Assembly (NCBI RefSeq): GCF_000368785.1
Contig: NZ_KB849689.1
Location: 240,741-304,740 of the forward strand
DNA: 64,000 bases
From: Acinetobacter towneri DSM 14962 = CIP 107472
GTDB lineage: Bacteria; Pseudomonadota; Gammaproteobacteria; Pseudomonadales; Moraxellaceae
Direction: 5' to 3'
Positions within the stretch are counted from its first letter, which is position 1; every line of letters begins with the position of its first letter. The position numbers were made by a program, and so were the translations under genes. Shown in pieces: positions 19,053-28,291 of the stretch. Below the pieces are notes generated by a model. The model saw nothing but the letters and a program-made list of their open reading frames with translations, was not told the origin of the DNA and made no database searches.

Positions 19053-19964
19053 TTAAATTGTATTTTTATTGTGGTTTAAACTCTGCTCCTGTTTGTGTTG
19101 ATGGGCAAGTTTGGCCGATTGTCTAGCTAACATACTCCCTAAAATAAAGCTGAACATATACATAAAAATGGTGTAAATCGCAGAAGGAATGGCAATTTCA
19201 GTGCTTTGCAAAACCGATAGCGCAACGGTTAAAGAAACAGCAGTGTTATGAATGCCAATTTCAAAACAACAAGAGCGTGCTTGTTGATCAGGCACACCCG
19301 CCAAATACGGCACAAGATAACCAATAAGTAAACTTAAAAAGCAAAAAAGCGCTGTGGCGATACCAATCGCACTGAAATAGTCAAAGACATTGGCGCGTTC
19401 GCGGAAAAGCGCATAAAAGAATAAAGCGAAAATGAAATAAATGGACATCAAACGCATAGGTTTGCCCAACTGTAATGCAATTTGTGGCATTGCATTACGC
19501 ACCGCCATTCCTACACAAACAGGCACAATAATCAGTAAAAAAACCTGTGCCATTTTTTCAATTGGCATGCCAATTTGTTGTTGATCGGTCATAAAATACA
19601 GAAAAGACAAATTAACAATAAAAGGCAGCGTAAAGGTCGCCATCACAGAGTTCATTGCGGTTAGGGTAATATTTAGGGCAACGTCACCTTTATAAACATA
19701 GCTAAATAAGTTCGCAGTAGGCCCCCCTGGTGAGGCAGCAAGCAGCATTAAGCCAATTGCCAAGAGCGGTGGCAATTCTAAAAATAAACAAATTGAAAAT
19801 GCTAAAACAGGCAAAATGACCAATTGTGAAAAAAGCGTTAAAAAAATGACTTTAGGAAATTGATTGACCCGAATAAAGTCTTTAGGCGTGAGTTGTAAGC
19901 CTAAGCCCATCATCATCACAGCTAAGGTCAGTGGTAGAAAAAAGGTAAAAAAGCCTGAATCCAT
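19053..19964 (-). CDS. Bile acid:sodium symporter family transporter (copy 2)
   Basis: A 303-residue paralogue of the neighbouring gene, starting MDSGFFTFFLPLTLAVMMMGLGLQLTP. It shares LMLLAASPGGPTANLFSYVYKGDVALNITL and a matching CCFEIGIHNTAVSLTVAL second half, so the gene was duplicated in tandem. The C-terminus is longer and more polar than in copy 1. Likely a sodium-coupled organic-anion importer in the inner membrane; the difference in substrate between copies cannot be read. The two genes probably form an operon with this one first. Confidence 0.88.
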   Translation of the reverse strand: MDSGFFTFFLPLTLAVMMMGLGLQLTPKDFIRVNQFPKVIFLTLFSQLVILPVLAFSICLFLELPPLLAIGLMLLAASPGGPTANLFSYVYKGDVALNITLTAMNSVMATFTLPFIVNLSFLYFMTDQQQIGMPIEKMAQVFLLIIVPVCVGMAVRNAMPQIALQLGKPMRLMSIYFIFALFFYALFRERANVFDYFSAIGIATALFCFLSLLIGYLVPYLAGVPDQQARSCCFEIGIHNTAVSLTVALSVLQSTEIAIPSAIYTIFMYMFSFILGSMLARQSAKLAHQHKQEQSLNHNKNTI

Positions 19965-20045
19965 AGCACATCCTTTATTTTTTTCTTATGGGTATAATTT
20001 TCCCTCTCTTTGCAGTGTAATTGTTTTTTGAGCTTGTGCAATAAA

Positions 20046-20078
20046 CAAAGCAGTCACTTCTTATAAATGACTGCTTTG
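20046..20078. terminator. Hairpin between the periplasmic Cys protein gene and the symporter pair
   Basis: A perfect 11-bp stem CAAAGCAGTCA (20046-20056) with TGACTGCTTTG (20068-20078) and an 11-base loop. It sits after the minus-strand gene that ends at 20149 and ahead of the symporter pair. Confidence 0.7.
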
Positions 20079-20148
20079 GTGTTATTTTCATGCTTTCAGT
20101 TTGAATGAATACCCGATCTGTTCATGAAAATATAGATTAACTGATTGA

Positions 20149-20505
20149 TCACATTGCAGCAGGGCGTGGTGGCGTAAAGCCTAAGGCACATTTGCCTTTT
20201 AACTCAGTACCATTGACTGTAATGACGGTGCTTTGCGCATCTGCCATACAAGAACGGTATAATTCAGGCTCATTGCCTTGTAATTGCACTGCTTTAGATG
20301 AACTAAAGAATTGTGGTTCACAGGTACCATTCCAGATAATCCCACGATAAGCAAAGCTTACAGGTGCGCCCTGAGTTTTACCTTTACAGACTTGCTGGAA
20401 TTTTTGCGCGTTATAGACGGTTTCTACTTTATCATTTGCCTGCACTGCAAATGGACTGAAAAATAAGCCACAAAGCATAGAGGACAGCAAAATTTTCTTA
20501 TTCAT
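20149..20505 (-). CDS. Small secreted protein with four cysteines
   Basis: A 118-residue protein with a cleavable signal peptide (Lys-Lys, hydrophobic core, VQAN cut near residue 23-24). The mature part has exactly four cysteines (40, 62, 86, 106), which fits two disulphides in the periplasm, and a Pro-rich end TPPRPAAM. I do not recognise the family. It is a single gene bounded by a terminator and the mnmG promoter region, which diverges from it. Confidence 0.7.
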   Translation of the reverse strand: MNKKILLSSMLCGLFFSPFAVQANDKVETVYNAQKFQQVCKGKTQGAPVSFAYRGIIWNGTCEPQFFSSSKAVQLQGNEPELYRSCMADAQSTVITVNGTELKGKCALGFTPPRPAAM

Positions 20506-20683
20506 GATGTTTCCCTTTGTTTCTCATATCTGTGCTATTAGGATAAAAAATAGACAAATTAAAACAACGGTGATCTGGTTAATTTTTAGGTCTAAATGTT
20601 TTTATGTACAGTAAAAATGCAAATTTGGATTACAAAATATTAATTTTGTAGCGCGGTTAAGCCAATAAAATCGACTGAATCTG

Positions 20684-20712
20684 TCAACTTATGCCACAAG
20701 TTTTGCTATAAT
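20684..20712 (+). promoter_or_regulatory. mnmG promoter with extended -10
   Basis: A perfect -10 TATAAT (20707-20712) preceded by TG (20704-20705), giving the extended -10 form. It lies 36 bases before the mnmG ATG. The -35 position (20684-20689, TCAACT) matches poorly, as expected for an extended -10 promoter. Confidence 0.65.
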
Positions 20713-20747
20713 ATTCCGTCTTTATTTTTTATCTCTCATTGACCATT

Positions 20748-22628
20748 ATGCACTATCCTAAAGTTTACGATGTCATTGTTATTGGTGGCGGTCACGCAGG
20801 CACCGAAGCGGCGCTTGCAGCAGCACGTATGGGTCGTCAAACCTTACTCTTAACTCATAACATTGAGACTTTAGGGCAGATGAGCTGTAACCCTGCAATT
20901 GGCGGGATTGGTAAGTCGCATTTGGTACGTGAGATTGATGCCTTAGGCGGCGCAATGGCATTGGCTGCCGATAAAAGCGGGATTCAATTCCGTATTTTAA
21001 ACTCGCGTAAAGGTGCTGCTGTTCGTGCAACACGTGCGCAGGCAGACCGAGTTCGCTTTAAAGCTGCGATTCGCGCCACTTTAGAAAACCAAGCCAATTT
21101 AGATATTTTCCAACAAGCAGCCGATGACCTGATTGTAGGAGGCGATACTGTAAAAGGTGTAGTCACTCAAATGGGGATTCGTTTTGATGCGAAAACCGTG
21201 GTATTGACCACAGGTACATTCTTGGGTGGTGTGATTCACATCGGTTTAGAAAAATCGAGCGGTGGTCGTGCAGGCGATCCTCCATCAATTGCTTTGGCGG
21301 CACGTTTACGTGAATTAAATTTGCCTGTTGGGCGTTTAAAAACAGGTACGCCACCACGTATTGATGCACGCTCAGTCGATTTTTCGGTCATGATTCCGCA
21401 GCCAGGTGATTTCCCATCACCAACCATGTCATTCATGGGTGATGTGTCGATGCACCCTGAACAAGTGAACTGCTATATCACCCATACCAATGAACGTACT
21501 CACGAAATTATTCGTGGTGGTTTAGATCGTTCACCGATGTATACAGGTGTGATTGAAGGTGTTGGCCCACGTTACTGCCCATCGATTGAAGATAAAATTC
21601 ACCGTTTTTCTGATAAAGACTCGCATCAGGTATTTTTGGAGCCTGAAGGTTTAGATACACATGAATTGTATCCAAACGGGATTTCAACCTCTTTACCGTT
21701 TGATGTGCAGTTCGAGTTAGTTCGTTCAATTCGTGGTATGGAAAATGCGCATATTTTGCGTCCGGGCTATGCAATTGAATATGATTACTTCAATCCACAA
21801 GCCTTGAAATTCACTTTGGAAACCAAAGCCATTAATAACTTGTATTTTGCAGGTCAAATTAATGGTACGACTGGCTATGAAGAAGCGGGTGCGCAAGGTG
21901 TGTTAGCTGGTTTGAATGCGGCACGTCGCGCTTGGGATCAGGAACAATGGACACCAAAACGTGACGAAGCTTATATTGGTGTATTGGTTGATGATTTGAT
22001 CACGCTAGGTACCAAAGAACCGTACCGCATGTTTACCTCACGTGCGGAATACCGTTTGATGTTGCGTGAAGATAATGCCGATCAGCGTTTGACGCCAATT
22101 GGTCGTGAGCTTGGTTTGGTGGATGACACTCGTTGGGCAGCTTACTGTGAAAAAATGGAAGCAGTAGAACGTGAAACAGGGCGTTTACAACATTTGTGGG
22201 CTGCACCAAACAACCCAATGGGTAAAAAATTTGTTGAAATGACAGGTGCAGATTTATCTAAAGAATGTTCTGCGATTGATCTGTTAAAACGTCCAAATAT
22301 CAGTTTTGCGCAAATCGCAGAATTAACGGGTTCAGACGTTTCTGCACAAGTGGGCGATCAAATTGAAATTGCAGTGAAATATGCAGGTTATATCAACCGT
22401 CAGCATGAAGATGTCGCACAATTAAAACGCTTGGAAGAAACCAAAATCCCTGCCGATTTTGATTATGATGCAGTGTCAGGTTTATCGCGTGAAATCACGC
22501 TAAAATTGAAGCATGTTTTGCCTGAAACTTTGGCACAAGCCAGTCGTATTCCAGGTGTGACACCTGCCGCAGTTCAATTGGTGATGATCACCATTCGTAA
22601 AAATGCACAGTCACGTAAATCTGCTTAA
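20748..22628 (+). CDS. mnmG: tRNA uridine-5-carboxymethylaminomethyl modification enzyme MnmG
   Basis: With MnmE, installs the cmnm5 group on wobble uridine 34 of several tRNAs. The 626-residue FAD protein has the dinucleotide fold [19 protein letters not shown] (7-25), [15 protein letters not shown], the RVRFKAAIR region, [14 protein letters not shown] and the C-terminal GidA helical domain. I chose the ATG at 20748 (MHYPKVYD) rather than the TTG three codons earlier, to match the family start. It has its own promoter and a terminator right after the stop, so it is monocistronic. Confidence 0.96.
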   Translation: MHYPKVYDVIVIGGGHAGTEAALAAARMGRQTLLLTHNIETLGQMSCNPAIGGIGKSHLVREIDALGGAMALAADKSGIQFRILNSRKGAAVRATRAQADRVRFKAAIRATLENQANLDIFQQAADDLIVGGDTVKGVVTQMGIRFDAKTVVLTTGTFLGGVIHIGLEKSSGGRAGDPPSIALAARLRELNLPVGRLKTGTPPRIDARSVDFSVMIPQPGDFPSPTMSFMGDVSMHPEQVNCYITHTNERTHEIIRGGLDRSPMYTGVIEGVGPRYCPSIEDKIHRFSDKDSHQVFLEPEGLDTHELYPNGISTSLPFDVQFELVRSIRGMENAHILRPGYAIEYDYFNPQALKFTLETKAINNLYFAGQINGTTGYEEAGAQGVLAGLNAARRAWDQEQWTPKRDEAYIGVLVDDLITLGTKEPYRMFTSRAEYRLMLREDNADQRLTPIGRELGLVDDTRWAAYCEKMEAVERETGRLQHLWAAPNNPMGKKFVEMTGADLSKECSAIDLLKRPNISFAQIAELTGSDVSAQVGDQIEIAVKYAGYINRQHEDVAQLKRLEETKIPADFDYDAVSGLSREITLKLKHVLPETLAQASRIPGVTPAAVQLVMITIRKNAQSRKSA

Positions 22629-22648
22629 GGTTTGATGGATTGATGAAG

Positions 22649-22678
22649 AAGCCCACAATTTAAATTGCGGGCTTTTTT
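22649..22678 (+). terminator. mnmG terminator
   Basis: AAGCCC (22649-22654) pairs with GGGCTT (22669-22674) and CAATT with AATTG inside, with one A-C mismatch. A run of six T follows. It begins 21 bases after the mnmG stop. Confidence 0.9.
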
Positions 22679-22697
22679 ATGCGCCAAAGTAAATCAG

Positions 22698-22823
22698 ATG
22701 CTAAGCAAAGAAGAAGTTGCGTATAAGAATAAATCTGATTTCGACTGCATATCTTATGATTTCACAGCTAGATCAGGAGCATTTAAAGTGACACTTATCA
22801 ACATAGATAGGAGCAAAATATGA
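22698..22823 (+). CDS. Very short ORF (41 residues), first of an overlapping pair
   Basis: An ATG at 22698 opens 41 codons encoding an acidic-then-basic peptide beginning MLSKEEVAYKNKSDFDC and ending INIDRSKI. Its TGA overlaps the ATG of the next short ORF as ATGA, the usual sign of coupled translation. The ribosome site at this ATG is weak. A later in-frame GTG (22788) has a good GGAG 8 bases upstream and would give only 11 residues. No family recognised. It could be a gene remnant, a leader peptide or a small protein. Confidence 0.35.
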   Translation: MLSKEEVAYKNKSDFDCISYDFTARSGAFKVTLINIDRSKI

Positions 22824-22894
22824 CTTTAAAAAGCATTCGTTATAGTACAGCCGAGCTAGCATGCCTACGTTGTATGATGCCGAGTCAATGTTAA
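22820..22894 (+). CDS. Very short Cys-containing ORF (24 residues)
   Basis: The ATG at 22820 has a strong ribosome site, AGGAG about 7 bases upstream, and overlaps the stop of the preceding short ORF by ATGA. The 24-residue product begins MTLKSIRYSTAEL and contains CLRC and a terminal Cys, a possible metal-binding pattern. A strong rho-independent terminator follows 52 bases later. The pair thus sits between two terminators (22649-22678 and 22946-22970), like a small transcription unit. No promoter could be fixed by eye. Function unknown. Confidence 0.4.
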   Translation: MTLKSIRYSTAELACLRCMMPSQC

Positions 22895-22945
22895 CTTTAA
22901 CTTCAATCACAATAATTAGATTTGAACAAGAACGATAATGCTATC

Positions 22946-22970
22946 GCCCCAATATATTTGGGGCTTTTTT
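22946..22970 (+). terminator. Terminator of the short-ORF unit
   Basis: GCCCCAA (22946-22952) and TTGGGGC (22958-22964) with loop TATAT, followed by six T. It overlaps the stop codon of the convergent WYL regulator gene. Orientation and T-run point to plus-strand transcription ending here. Confidence 0.88.
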
Positions 22971-23967
22971 ATTCCTGAGTTTGATGCACCGCATTGGCAA
23001 CTTCTACAGGTTCAATCTGAATTAGCTTTTTACCAAAACTACGCAACCACCAAACCAATTGTGAGGTAAACGGCACAGTGGCAGTCACCAACACATTACC
23101 ATTTTCCAGTGTTTCCATAGTTTGATCTTTGCTTAATTGGCTTTCATCGAAGTATATGGCATCAGCTTTTTGCATGGTAAGTTTGAGCTGAATATTTTCA
23201 GTAGCTTTACTGAAATCGACTCTAAAACCTAATTCGCCAGATTCAATATAGGCATCAATATCAAAATTAACAGGATGCAAGGCGCGTGAATCTAAAACTT
23301 TGGCTGCTTTAAAACGATGCAGGGCAAAGGTTTGAATGTCGGTTTTGTCAAATCGAGTACAGATTAAATAAATCACCGCACCTTTTTGCACCAAAGCCAA
23401 AGGATTCAGCACATAAGTTTTTTCTTCGCCTGAATTGCTGCGTGATTGATAAATACATTCTAGTTGTTTGTCTTGGAGCAAGCCTTCATATATCGCCTGT
23501 TGTGCATTGCGGTCTACGACTGGTGGAATTAAAGGTTGTGTTGCAGGCACAATTCGCACACGATTAATCCATTGGCGGACATTGTTTTGGGTCGATAGAC
23601 TGCGTCGTGCCAAATCAAACCATGGGTTCATTTCTTCAATCAAACTTGGCGGCAGCAGATGTTTTAAATGTTCCTCGACCATCATAAACGTTACCGCTTG
23701 AGAGCTGGTCATGTGCGGTAAACTTTGAATCGGTGCATCTGAACGCCAGCGCCAACCTTGTGGTACGGTACCATTACTTTCAATTGGAAAGCGCTGAGAA
23801 ATTTGATTTAAGTCACGTTGAATCGTACGCAAACTAATGTCGATACCTTCACGTTGCAGGACATCGTGTAATTCACGTGTGCCCATCCATTTACCTGTAG
23901 AAAGGCGCGATAAAATTTGCCATTGGCGATATAAACTATTCGATGTTTCTTTTTCTTGTATAGACAT
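22969..23967 (-). CDS. WYL-domain transcriptional regulator
   Basis: A 332-residue regulator of the YafY/WYL type. The N-terminal winged helix-turn-helix (about 12-65) contains LSTGKWMGTRELHDVLQREG and ISLRTIQRDLNQIS. The C-terminal WYL module (about 160-235) is relaxed: KTYVLNPLALVQKGAVIYLICTRF replaces the usual W-Y-L triad. A WCX-like tail follows. Such proteins bind DNA and sense a nucleic-acid or nucleotide ligand; several regulate DNA damage or phage defence genes. The ATG at 23967 is preferred to a TTG two codons upstream. No target is evident from neighbours. Confidence 0.82.
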   Translation of the reverse strand: MSIQEKETSNSLYRQWQILSRLSTGKWMGTRELHDVLQREGIDISLRTIQRDLNQISQRFPIESNGTVPQGWRWRSDAPIQSLPHMTSSQAVTFMMVEEHLKHLLPPSLIEEMNPWFDLARRSLSTQNNVRQWINRVRIVPATQPLIPPVVDRNAQQAIYEGLLQDKQLECIYQSRSNSGEEKTYVLNPLALVQKGAVIYLICTRFDKTDIQTFALHRFKAAKVLDSRALHPVNFDIDAYIESGELGFRVDFSKATENIQLKLTMQKADAIYFDESQLSKDQTMETLENGNVLVTATVPFTSQLVWWLRSFGKKLIQIEPVEVANAVHQTQE

Positions 23968-24365
23968 ATTCAATATTTACTAGGTCAATTCATACGGATG
24001 AAAACTTGTTCTTCCACACAATAAGAAAACTCGGAATGATTAGCAAGTTTTTTACTGAAAAAGGGCAAAATATAACCGCAGATTTTGCAGTAAATATCAC
24101 AAAATTTGGACGGGCAAAGTTAATCAAATAATAGAAGTGAATCAGAAACTATGACCTCAAGCCATACTTGGATCAATTAGAAAAGCAAGATTGAATAGTT
24201 GTGTTTAAGTGAAAACCCGTCATTGTTTTGTATGGTAGATACAGGTTTATGTAAATAAAAGCGGTCTGAGTGGATGAGTGCTGTAGGTTAATTGGGCAAG
24301 GCGATTGAGGTGCTTTATCGCGATGAATTATCAACAGACCTTAGAGTTAGGAGGATGAAACAACC
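23968..24365. other. 398-base spacer between WYL regulator and alpha-E-like gene
   Basis: Divergent promoters for the flanking genes must lie here. An AGGAGG ribosome site is at 24349-24354, immediately followed by an ATG that opens only four codons and overlaps the GTG start of the next gene. I see no other repeats or ORFs. Confidence 0.4.
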
Positions 24366-24965
24366 GTGAATTTATCTAGCAGCGATGCGCGAGAAATTTT
24401 TTGGTTAGCCCGATATTTAACCCGTATTCAATATGTATGTCAGCAATTTCCATTTAAACAAAATGATGCTGCTTTGACTTATGCACATGCCTTTTGTTTG
24501 CCTGCATTTGATGCAGCTTCTTTAAATGAATTGATTTTAAACGAAGAACAGCCTGCTTCATTTGCGATGCAGTTTGAGCAAACACGGACAAAAATTCAAA
24601 ACTTGGCACAGGTGTTTTCTAAAGCTACTTATGTTGAATTACAGCAATGTATTCAAAATGCGTGCGATAACGCGAGTTATATTTGTGATGTGGTACAAGA
24701 CTGCGAAGCACTATTAGATGCAGAACCACAGCAGATATATTTATTTTTCCAATTGGGGCAAAAAATTGAACAATTAGACCGACAAATTCGGTTAAAACAA
24801 TCGACTGAAAAGACTTTGTCGCAATTGGAAATGATTGTGCAATGCCTAAAAGATTTAGGTTGGACGTCGTTTGTAGACGCATGGCAACAGCTGAAACAGC
24901 AACCCGATACCATGCATTTTTATCACTTTAGTGATCATATTCAGCACTTACTTTCGGTGGATTAA
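24366..24965 (+). CDS. Divergent alpha-E-like helical protein
   Basis: A 199-residue, almost wholly helical protein. The N-terminus SSSDAREIFWLARYLTRIQYV resembles the opening of alpha-E domain (DUF403) proteins, where a WLGRYLERAE-type helix is typical. The rest aligns only loosely and the protein is about 100 residues shorter than the usual family member. Alpha-E genes normally sit next to a circularly permuted ATP-grasp and a transglutaminase-like gene, and neither is here. The start is GTG, 11 bases after AGGAGG, a long spacing. Function unknown; the family call is tentative. Confidence 0.5.
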   Translation: MNLSSSDAREIFWLARYLTRIQYVCQQFPFKQNDAALTYAHAFCLPAFDAASLNELILNEEQPASFAMQFEQTRTKIQNLAQVFSKATYVELQQCIQNACDNASYICDVVQDCEALLDAEPQQIYLFFQLGQKIEQLDRQIRLKQSTEKTLSQLEMIVQCLKDLGWTSFVDAWQQLKQQPDTMHFYHFSDHIQHLLSVD

Positions 24966-25132
24966 GCAGAACTTGTCATGTCAAATTAATCGACAACAAT
25001 ATTATTTTAAGCTCTGTGTAGTTAAAAAAATAGTGGAAGCCGAAGCTCCCATTATGTCTTAACTTATTACTGGCTTTGAACAGCTATCAAATTCAATAGC
25101 TTTGACTCGTGCAGTACTTTCGGCTCGGTTAC

Positions 25133-26311
25133 TTAGTCGCGTTCAACCGCAAGTGCAACACCCATACCACCGCCGACGCAAAGCGTTGCGATGCCTTTTT
25201 TTGCATCACGGCGTTGCATTTCGTGTAGTAACGTCACAAGGATACGGCAACCAGAAGCACCAATCGGGTGACCGAGGGCAATTGCACCGCCATTCACGTT
25301 TACTTTATCTAAGTCTAAGCCTAGTTCTTTGGCAACGCCTAAAGCCTGAGCGGCAAAGGCTTCGTTAGCTTCAATCAAATCAACTTGATCTAAGCTCCAG
25401 CCTGCTTTATTCAGGGTTTTCTTTACCGCTTCAACAGGGCCAAGACCCATAATTTCAGGCTCAATACCCGACATTGCATAGGCTTTAATACGTGCTAAAG
25501 GTTGTAGACCTAAGGCTGCAGCTTTGTCTGCACTCATCATCAACACTGCTGCTGCACCATCGTTAATACCAGAAGCATTGCCTGCGGTTACGCTGCCATC
25601 TTTTTTGAACGCAGGGCGTAATTTATTCAGGCTTTCAAGGGTAGTATTGGCTTTGATGTATTCATCTTCAGCAAATACAATTGGGTCGCCTTTACGCTGT
25701 GGAATGCTTACAGCCGCAATTTCATCTTTAAATTTACCAGCCGCTTGTGCTGCAGCCGCGCGTTGTTGTGAAGTCAGTGCCAATTGGTCTTGTTCTTCAC
25801 GGTTTAAACCCAGTTTTTCTACAATATTTTCTGCAGTAATACCCATGTGATATTGGTTATAGGCATCGGTTAAACCATCAGCCACCATGCTGTCGATCAA
25901 CTGGGCATTCCCCATTTTTTGACAGTTTCGCAATTGCATATAGTGTGCGCTTTGTGACATTGATTCTTGACCACCAGCAACCACAATTTCTGCTTCATCA
26001 CACTGAATCGCTTGTGCAGCCAAATGTACGGCACGTAAACCTGAACCACACACCACGTTAAGCGTTGATGCAGGTACTTGCACAGGAATACCTGCAGCAA
26101 TTGCGGCTTGGCGTGCAGGGTTTTGTCCTACACCTGTGGTGAGTACGTTGCCCATAATCACCTGATCGACTTGTTCAGGCTGTACTTTGGCACTGTCTAA
26201 TACCGCACGAATTGCTGTTTGCCCCAATTGTGGTGCAGATAAAGAAGCGAGGCTACCTAAAAAGCTACCAATTGCAGTACGTTTTGCAGCAACAATGACA
26301 ACATCTTTCAT
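25133..26311 (-). CDS. phaA: Acetyl-CoA acetyltransferase (beta-ketothiolase)
   Basis: Condenses two acetyl-CoA into acetoacetyl-CoA, the first step of poly-3-hydroxybutyrate synthesis. The 392-residue thiolase has catalytic Cys88 ([12 protein letters not shown]), His348 ([14 protein letters not shown]) and Cys378 ([11 protein letters not shown]). It is the last gene of the phaB-phaP-phaC-phaA group, 82 bases after phaC with a hairpin in the gap. Thiolases of this type also serve in degradation; the pha context favours synthesis. Confidence 0.93.
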   Translation of the reverse strand: MKDVVIVAAKRTAIGSFLGSLASLSAPQLGQTAIRAVLDSAKVQPEQVDQVIMGNVLTTGVGQNPARQAAIAAGIPVQVPASTLNVVCGSGLRAVHLAAQAIQCDEAEIVVAGGQESMSQSAHYMQLRNCQKMGNAQLIDSMVADGLTDAYNQYHMGITAENIVEKLGLNREEQDQLALTSQQRAAAAQAAGKFKDEIAAVSIPQRKGDPIVFAEDEYIKANTTLESLNKLRPAFKKDGSVTAGNASGINDGAAAVLMMSADKAAALGLQPLARIKAYAMSGIEPEIMGLGPVEAVKKTLNKAGWSLDQVDLIEANEAFAAQALGVAKELGLDLDKVNVNGGAIALGHPIGASGCRILVTLLHEMQRRDAKKGIATLCVGGGMGVALAVERD

Positions 26312-26347
26312 TTTATATCCTTAAATCTTATGTTCACGTTTCTGTGG

Positions 26348-26373
26348 ATGCACATGATATATAGCATGTGCAT
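26348..26373. repeat. Inverted repeat between phaC and phaA
   Basis: A perfect 9-bp stem ATGCACATG (26348-26356)/CATGTGCAT (26365-26373) with an 8-base loop and no T-run. It is probably an mRNA-processing or stabilising hairpin inside the pha transcript rather than a terminator. Confidence 0.5.
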
Positions 26374-26393
26374 TACTGATGTTATATGACTGA

Positions 26394-28166
26394 TTAAAAT
26401 AAATTTACCAAAACATAGCGACCTGGTGCTGCTTCTATTGTTGGATATTGTGCATTACCTAAGGCACGGGCAGGGACTTGTTCGCCTGCATACGGTGTGA
26501 CCCAAGCCTGCCAGCGTAGCCACCAAGACTCAGGATGATACTCTGCACCATCTAGCCATTGCTTGGTATTTTCAAACTTGGCAGAGTTGGTATAGCAGCC
26601 GTATTTATTACGACTTGGCGGATTCACAATGCCTGCCACGTGTCCAGATTCACCAAGTACCAGTGTAGATTCACCGCCTAAGTAATCTGCACCACGGAAG
26701 CTTGTATCCCAAAGTGCGATATGATCTTCCTGCGTTGCAATAAAGAAGCTTGGTGTTTTGACACGAGAAAGGTTGAGTCCAACACCGTTTACTTTCACTG
26801 CGTTTGGTGAAATCAATTCATTATTCAAATACAAATTACGCAATAAGAAATTATGAATTTTGGTAGGAATATTGGTGCCGTCGCTGTTCCAATACAAAAT
26901 ATCGAAATCTGAAGGCTCTTTGCCTTTTAAATAGTTCTCGATGTAGTAGTTCCAGTACAGGGTATTTTCACGTAACAAACTGAACGTAACTGCCAATTGG
27001 CGACCATCAAAATAACCGAATTGATTATTTAAGGTTTCTAAACCATTAATCACAGGTTCATTAATAAATACGCCTAAGCTGCCTGGGTTTTCAAAGTCGA
27101 TAATGGTTGCCATATACGTGGCAGATTTCACATGACTTTTCAGGCGTTTTGCCACGTAATAAGCCTGCGTTGCAGCAAGTAAAGTACCACCAATACAATA
27201 GCCGATACAGTTGGCTTCTTTTTCTCCTGTAATTTCTTCAATAACACGCAAAGCTTCAACCGCACCTGCGGTGATCAGATCAGCGAAAGTGAGTTCTTTT
27301 TGTTCAGCATTTGGGTTACGCCAAGACATTAAAAAGACCGTATGACCTTGCTGACGTAACCAGTTCACCAATGAGTTTTGTTCGCGTAAATCCAGCACAT
27401 AATATTTATTAATAAATGGCGGCACGATTAGAATCGGGGTTTGATATACATTTTCTGTGGTTGCTTCATATTGCAACAACTGGAAAATTTCATTTTCAAA
27501 GACCACTGCGCCTGGTGTATAGGCTAAATCTTTACCCAAGCTAAAAGAGTCACTATTGACTATGCGAATAGATAAATATTTTCCGCTATTGACCACATCA
27601 TCATGGAAAATTTGCATACCACGGACAAGGTTTTCGCCTTGTTCGGTAATGGTTTGCTGAATCACTTCAGGGTTAGTCCAAAGAAAATTGCTTGGTGATA
27701 AAGCATTAATCATTTGACGGGTAAAAAAGTGAATGCGGTAACGCACTTTGTCTGGAATGCCTTCTACGACATCCACCATATTTTGTACCAGTTGGCTAAA
27801 CAGCAAATAAGACTGCGATAACAGGTCAAAATTGGGTTGTTCTTGCCATAATGGGCTGTTAAAACGACGATCACCACTTTCAGGTTGAATGAATGGTTCG
27901 ATGTCTTTTGCCACACTGCGCATCATCACATTTTGGTAGATTTGCATTTGACCTTGCCACCAGCTCCATTGCATTTCCATCAAGCGTGCTGGATTTTTAG
28001 ACAAAGCTTCAAAGAACATAGACATATCTTCTTTGTTGAGCTGTGTTAAGGCGTCATTAATAGGGCTTTGCCCATAATAAAATTCTTGTAGTTTTTTCCA
28101 GATATCATCGTGGCTAGAGAAAAATTGTAATATATTTTCTTTGAATTGAAATGAGTTCTGTTTCAT
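26394..28166 (-). CDS. phaC: Class I polyhydroxyalkanoate synthase
   Basis: Polymerises 3-hydroxyacyl-CoA into PHA on the granule surface. The 590-residue protein has the N-terminal class I domain (WSWWQGQMQIYQNV), the alpha/beta-hydrolase core with lipase-like box GYCIGG containing catalytic Cys324, then the acid/base partners in ATQEDHIALWD and ESGHVAGIVNPP. The frame is open 12 codons further, but the ATG at 28166 has GGAG 7 bases upstream and gives the length I recall for Acinetobacter PhaC. It is third in the pha operon, after a hairpin that follows phaP. Confidence 0.95.
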   Translation of the reverse strand: MKQNSFQFKENILQFFSSHDDIWKKLQEFYYGQSPINDALTQLNKEDMSMFFEALSKNPARLMEMQWSWWQGQMQIYQNVMMRSVAKDIEPFIQPESGDRRFNSPLWQEQPNFDLLSQSYLLFSQLVQNMVDVVEGIPDKVRYRIHFFTRQMINALSPSNFLWTNPEVIQQTITEQGENLVRGMQIFHDDVVNSGKYLSIRIVNSDSFSLGKDLAYTPGAVVFENEIFQLLQYEATTENVYQTPILIVPPFINKYYVLDLREQNSLVNWLRQQGHTVFLMSWRNPNAEQKELTFADLITAGAVEALRVIEEITGEKEANCIGYCIGGTLLAATQAYYVAKRLKSHVKSATYMATIIDFENPGSLGVFINEPVINGLETLNNQFGYFDGRQLAVTFSLLRENTLYWNYYIENYLKGKEPSDFDILYWNSDGTNIPTKIHNFLLRNLYLNNELISPNAVKVNGVGLNLSRVKTPSFFIATQEDHIALWDTSFRGADYLGGESTLVLGESGHVAGIVNPPSRNKYGCYTNSAKFENTKQWLDGAEYHPESWWLRWQAWVTPYAGEQVPARALGNAQYPTIEAAPGRYVLVNLF

Positions 28167-28226
28167 TTCATCGCTCCATAGCACATGGCTTTTAGCAATC
28201 AAATTGAGTGCAAGGCTGAAACTAAA

Positions 28227-28252
28227 ACGGGGAAATTTTCACACTTCCCCGT
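28227..28252 (-). terminator. Intercistronic hairpin between phaP and phaC
   Basis: ACGGGGAA (28227-28234) pairs with TTCCCCGT (28245-28252), with a 10-base loop; on the minus strand TTTTAG follows. It lies 40 bases past the phaP stop and about 60 bases before phaC. It is likely a partial terminator or RNA stabiliser that keeps phasin mRNA above synthase mRNA. Confidence 0.6.
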
Positions 28253-28291
28253 AACATTCGTCCTGATAACGCATGGTTTTCAGAGCAGTGT

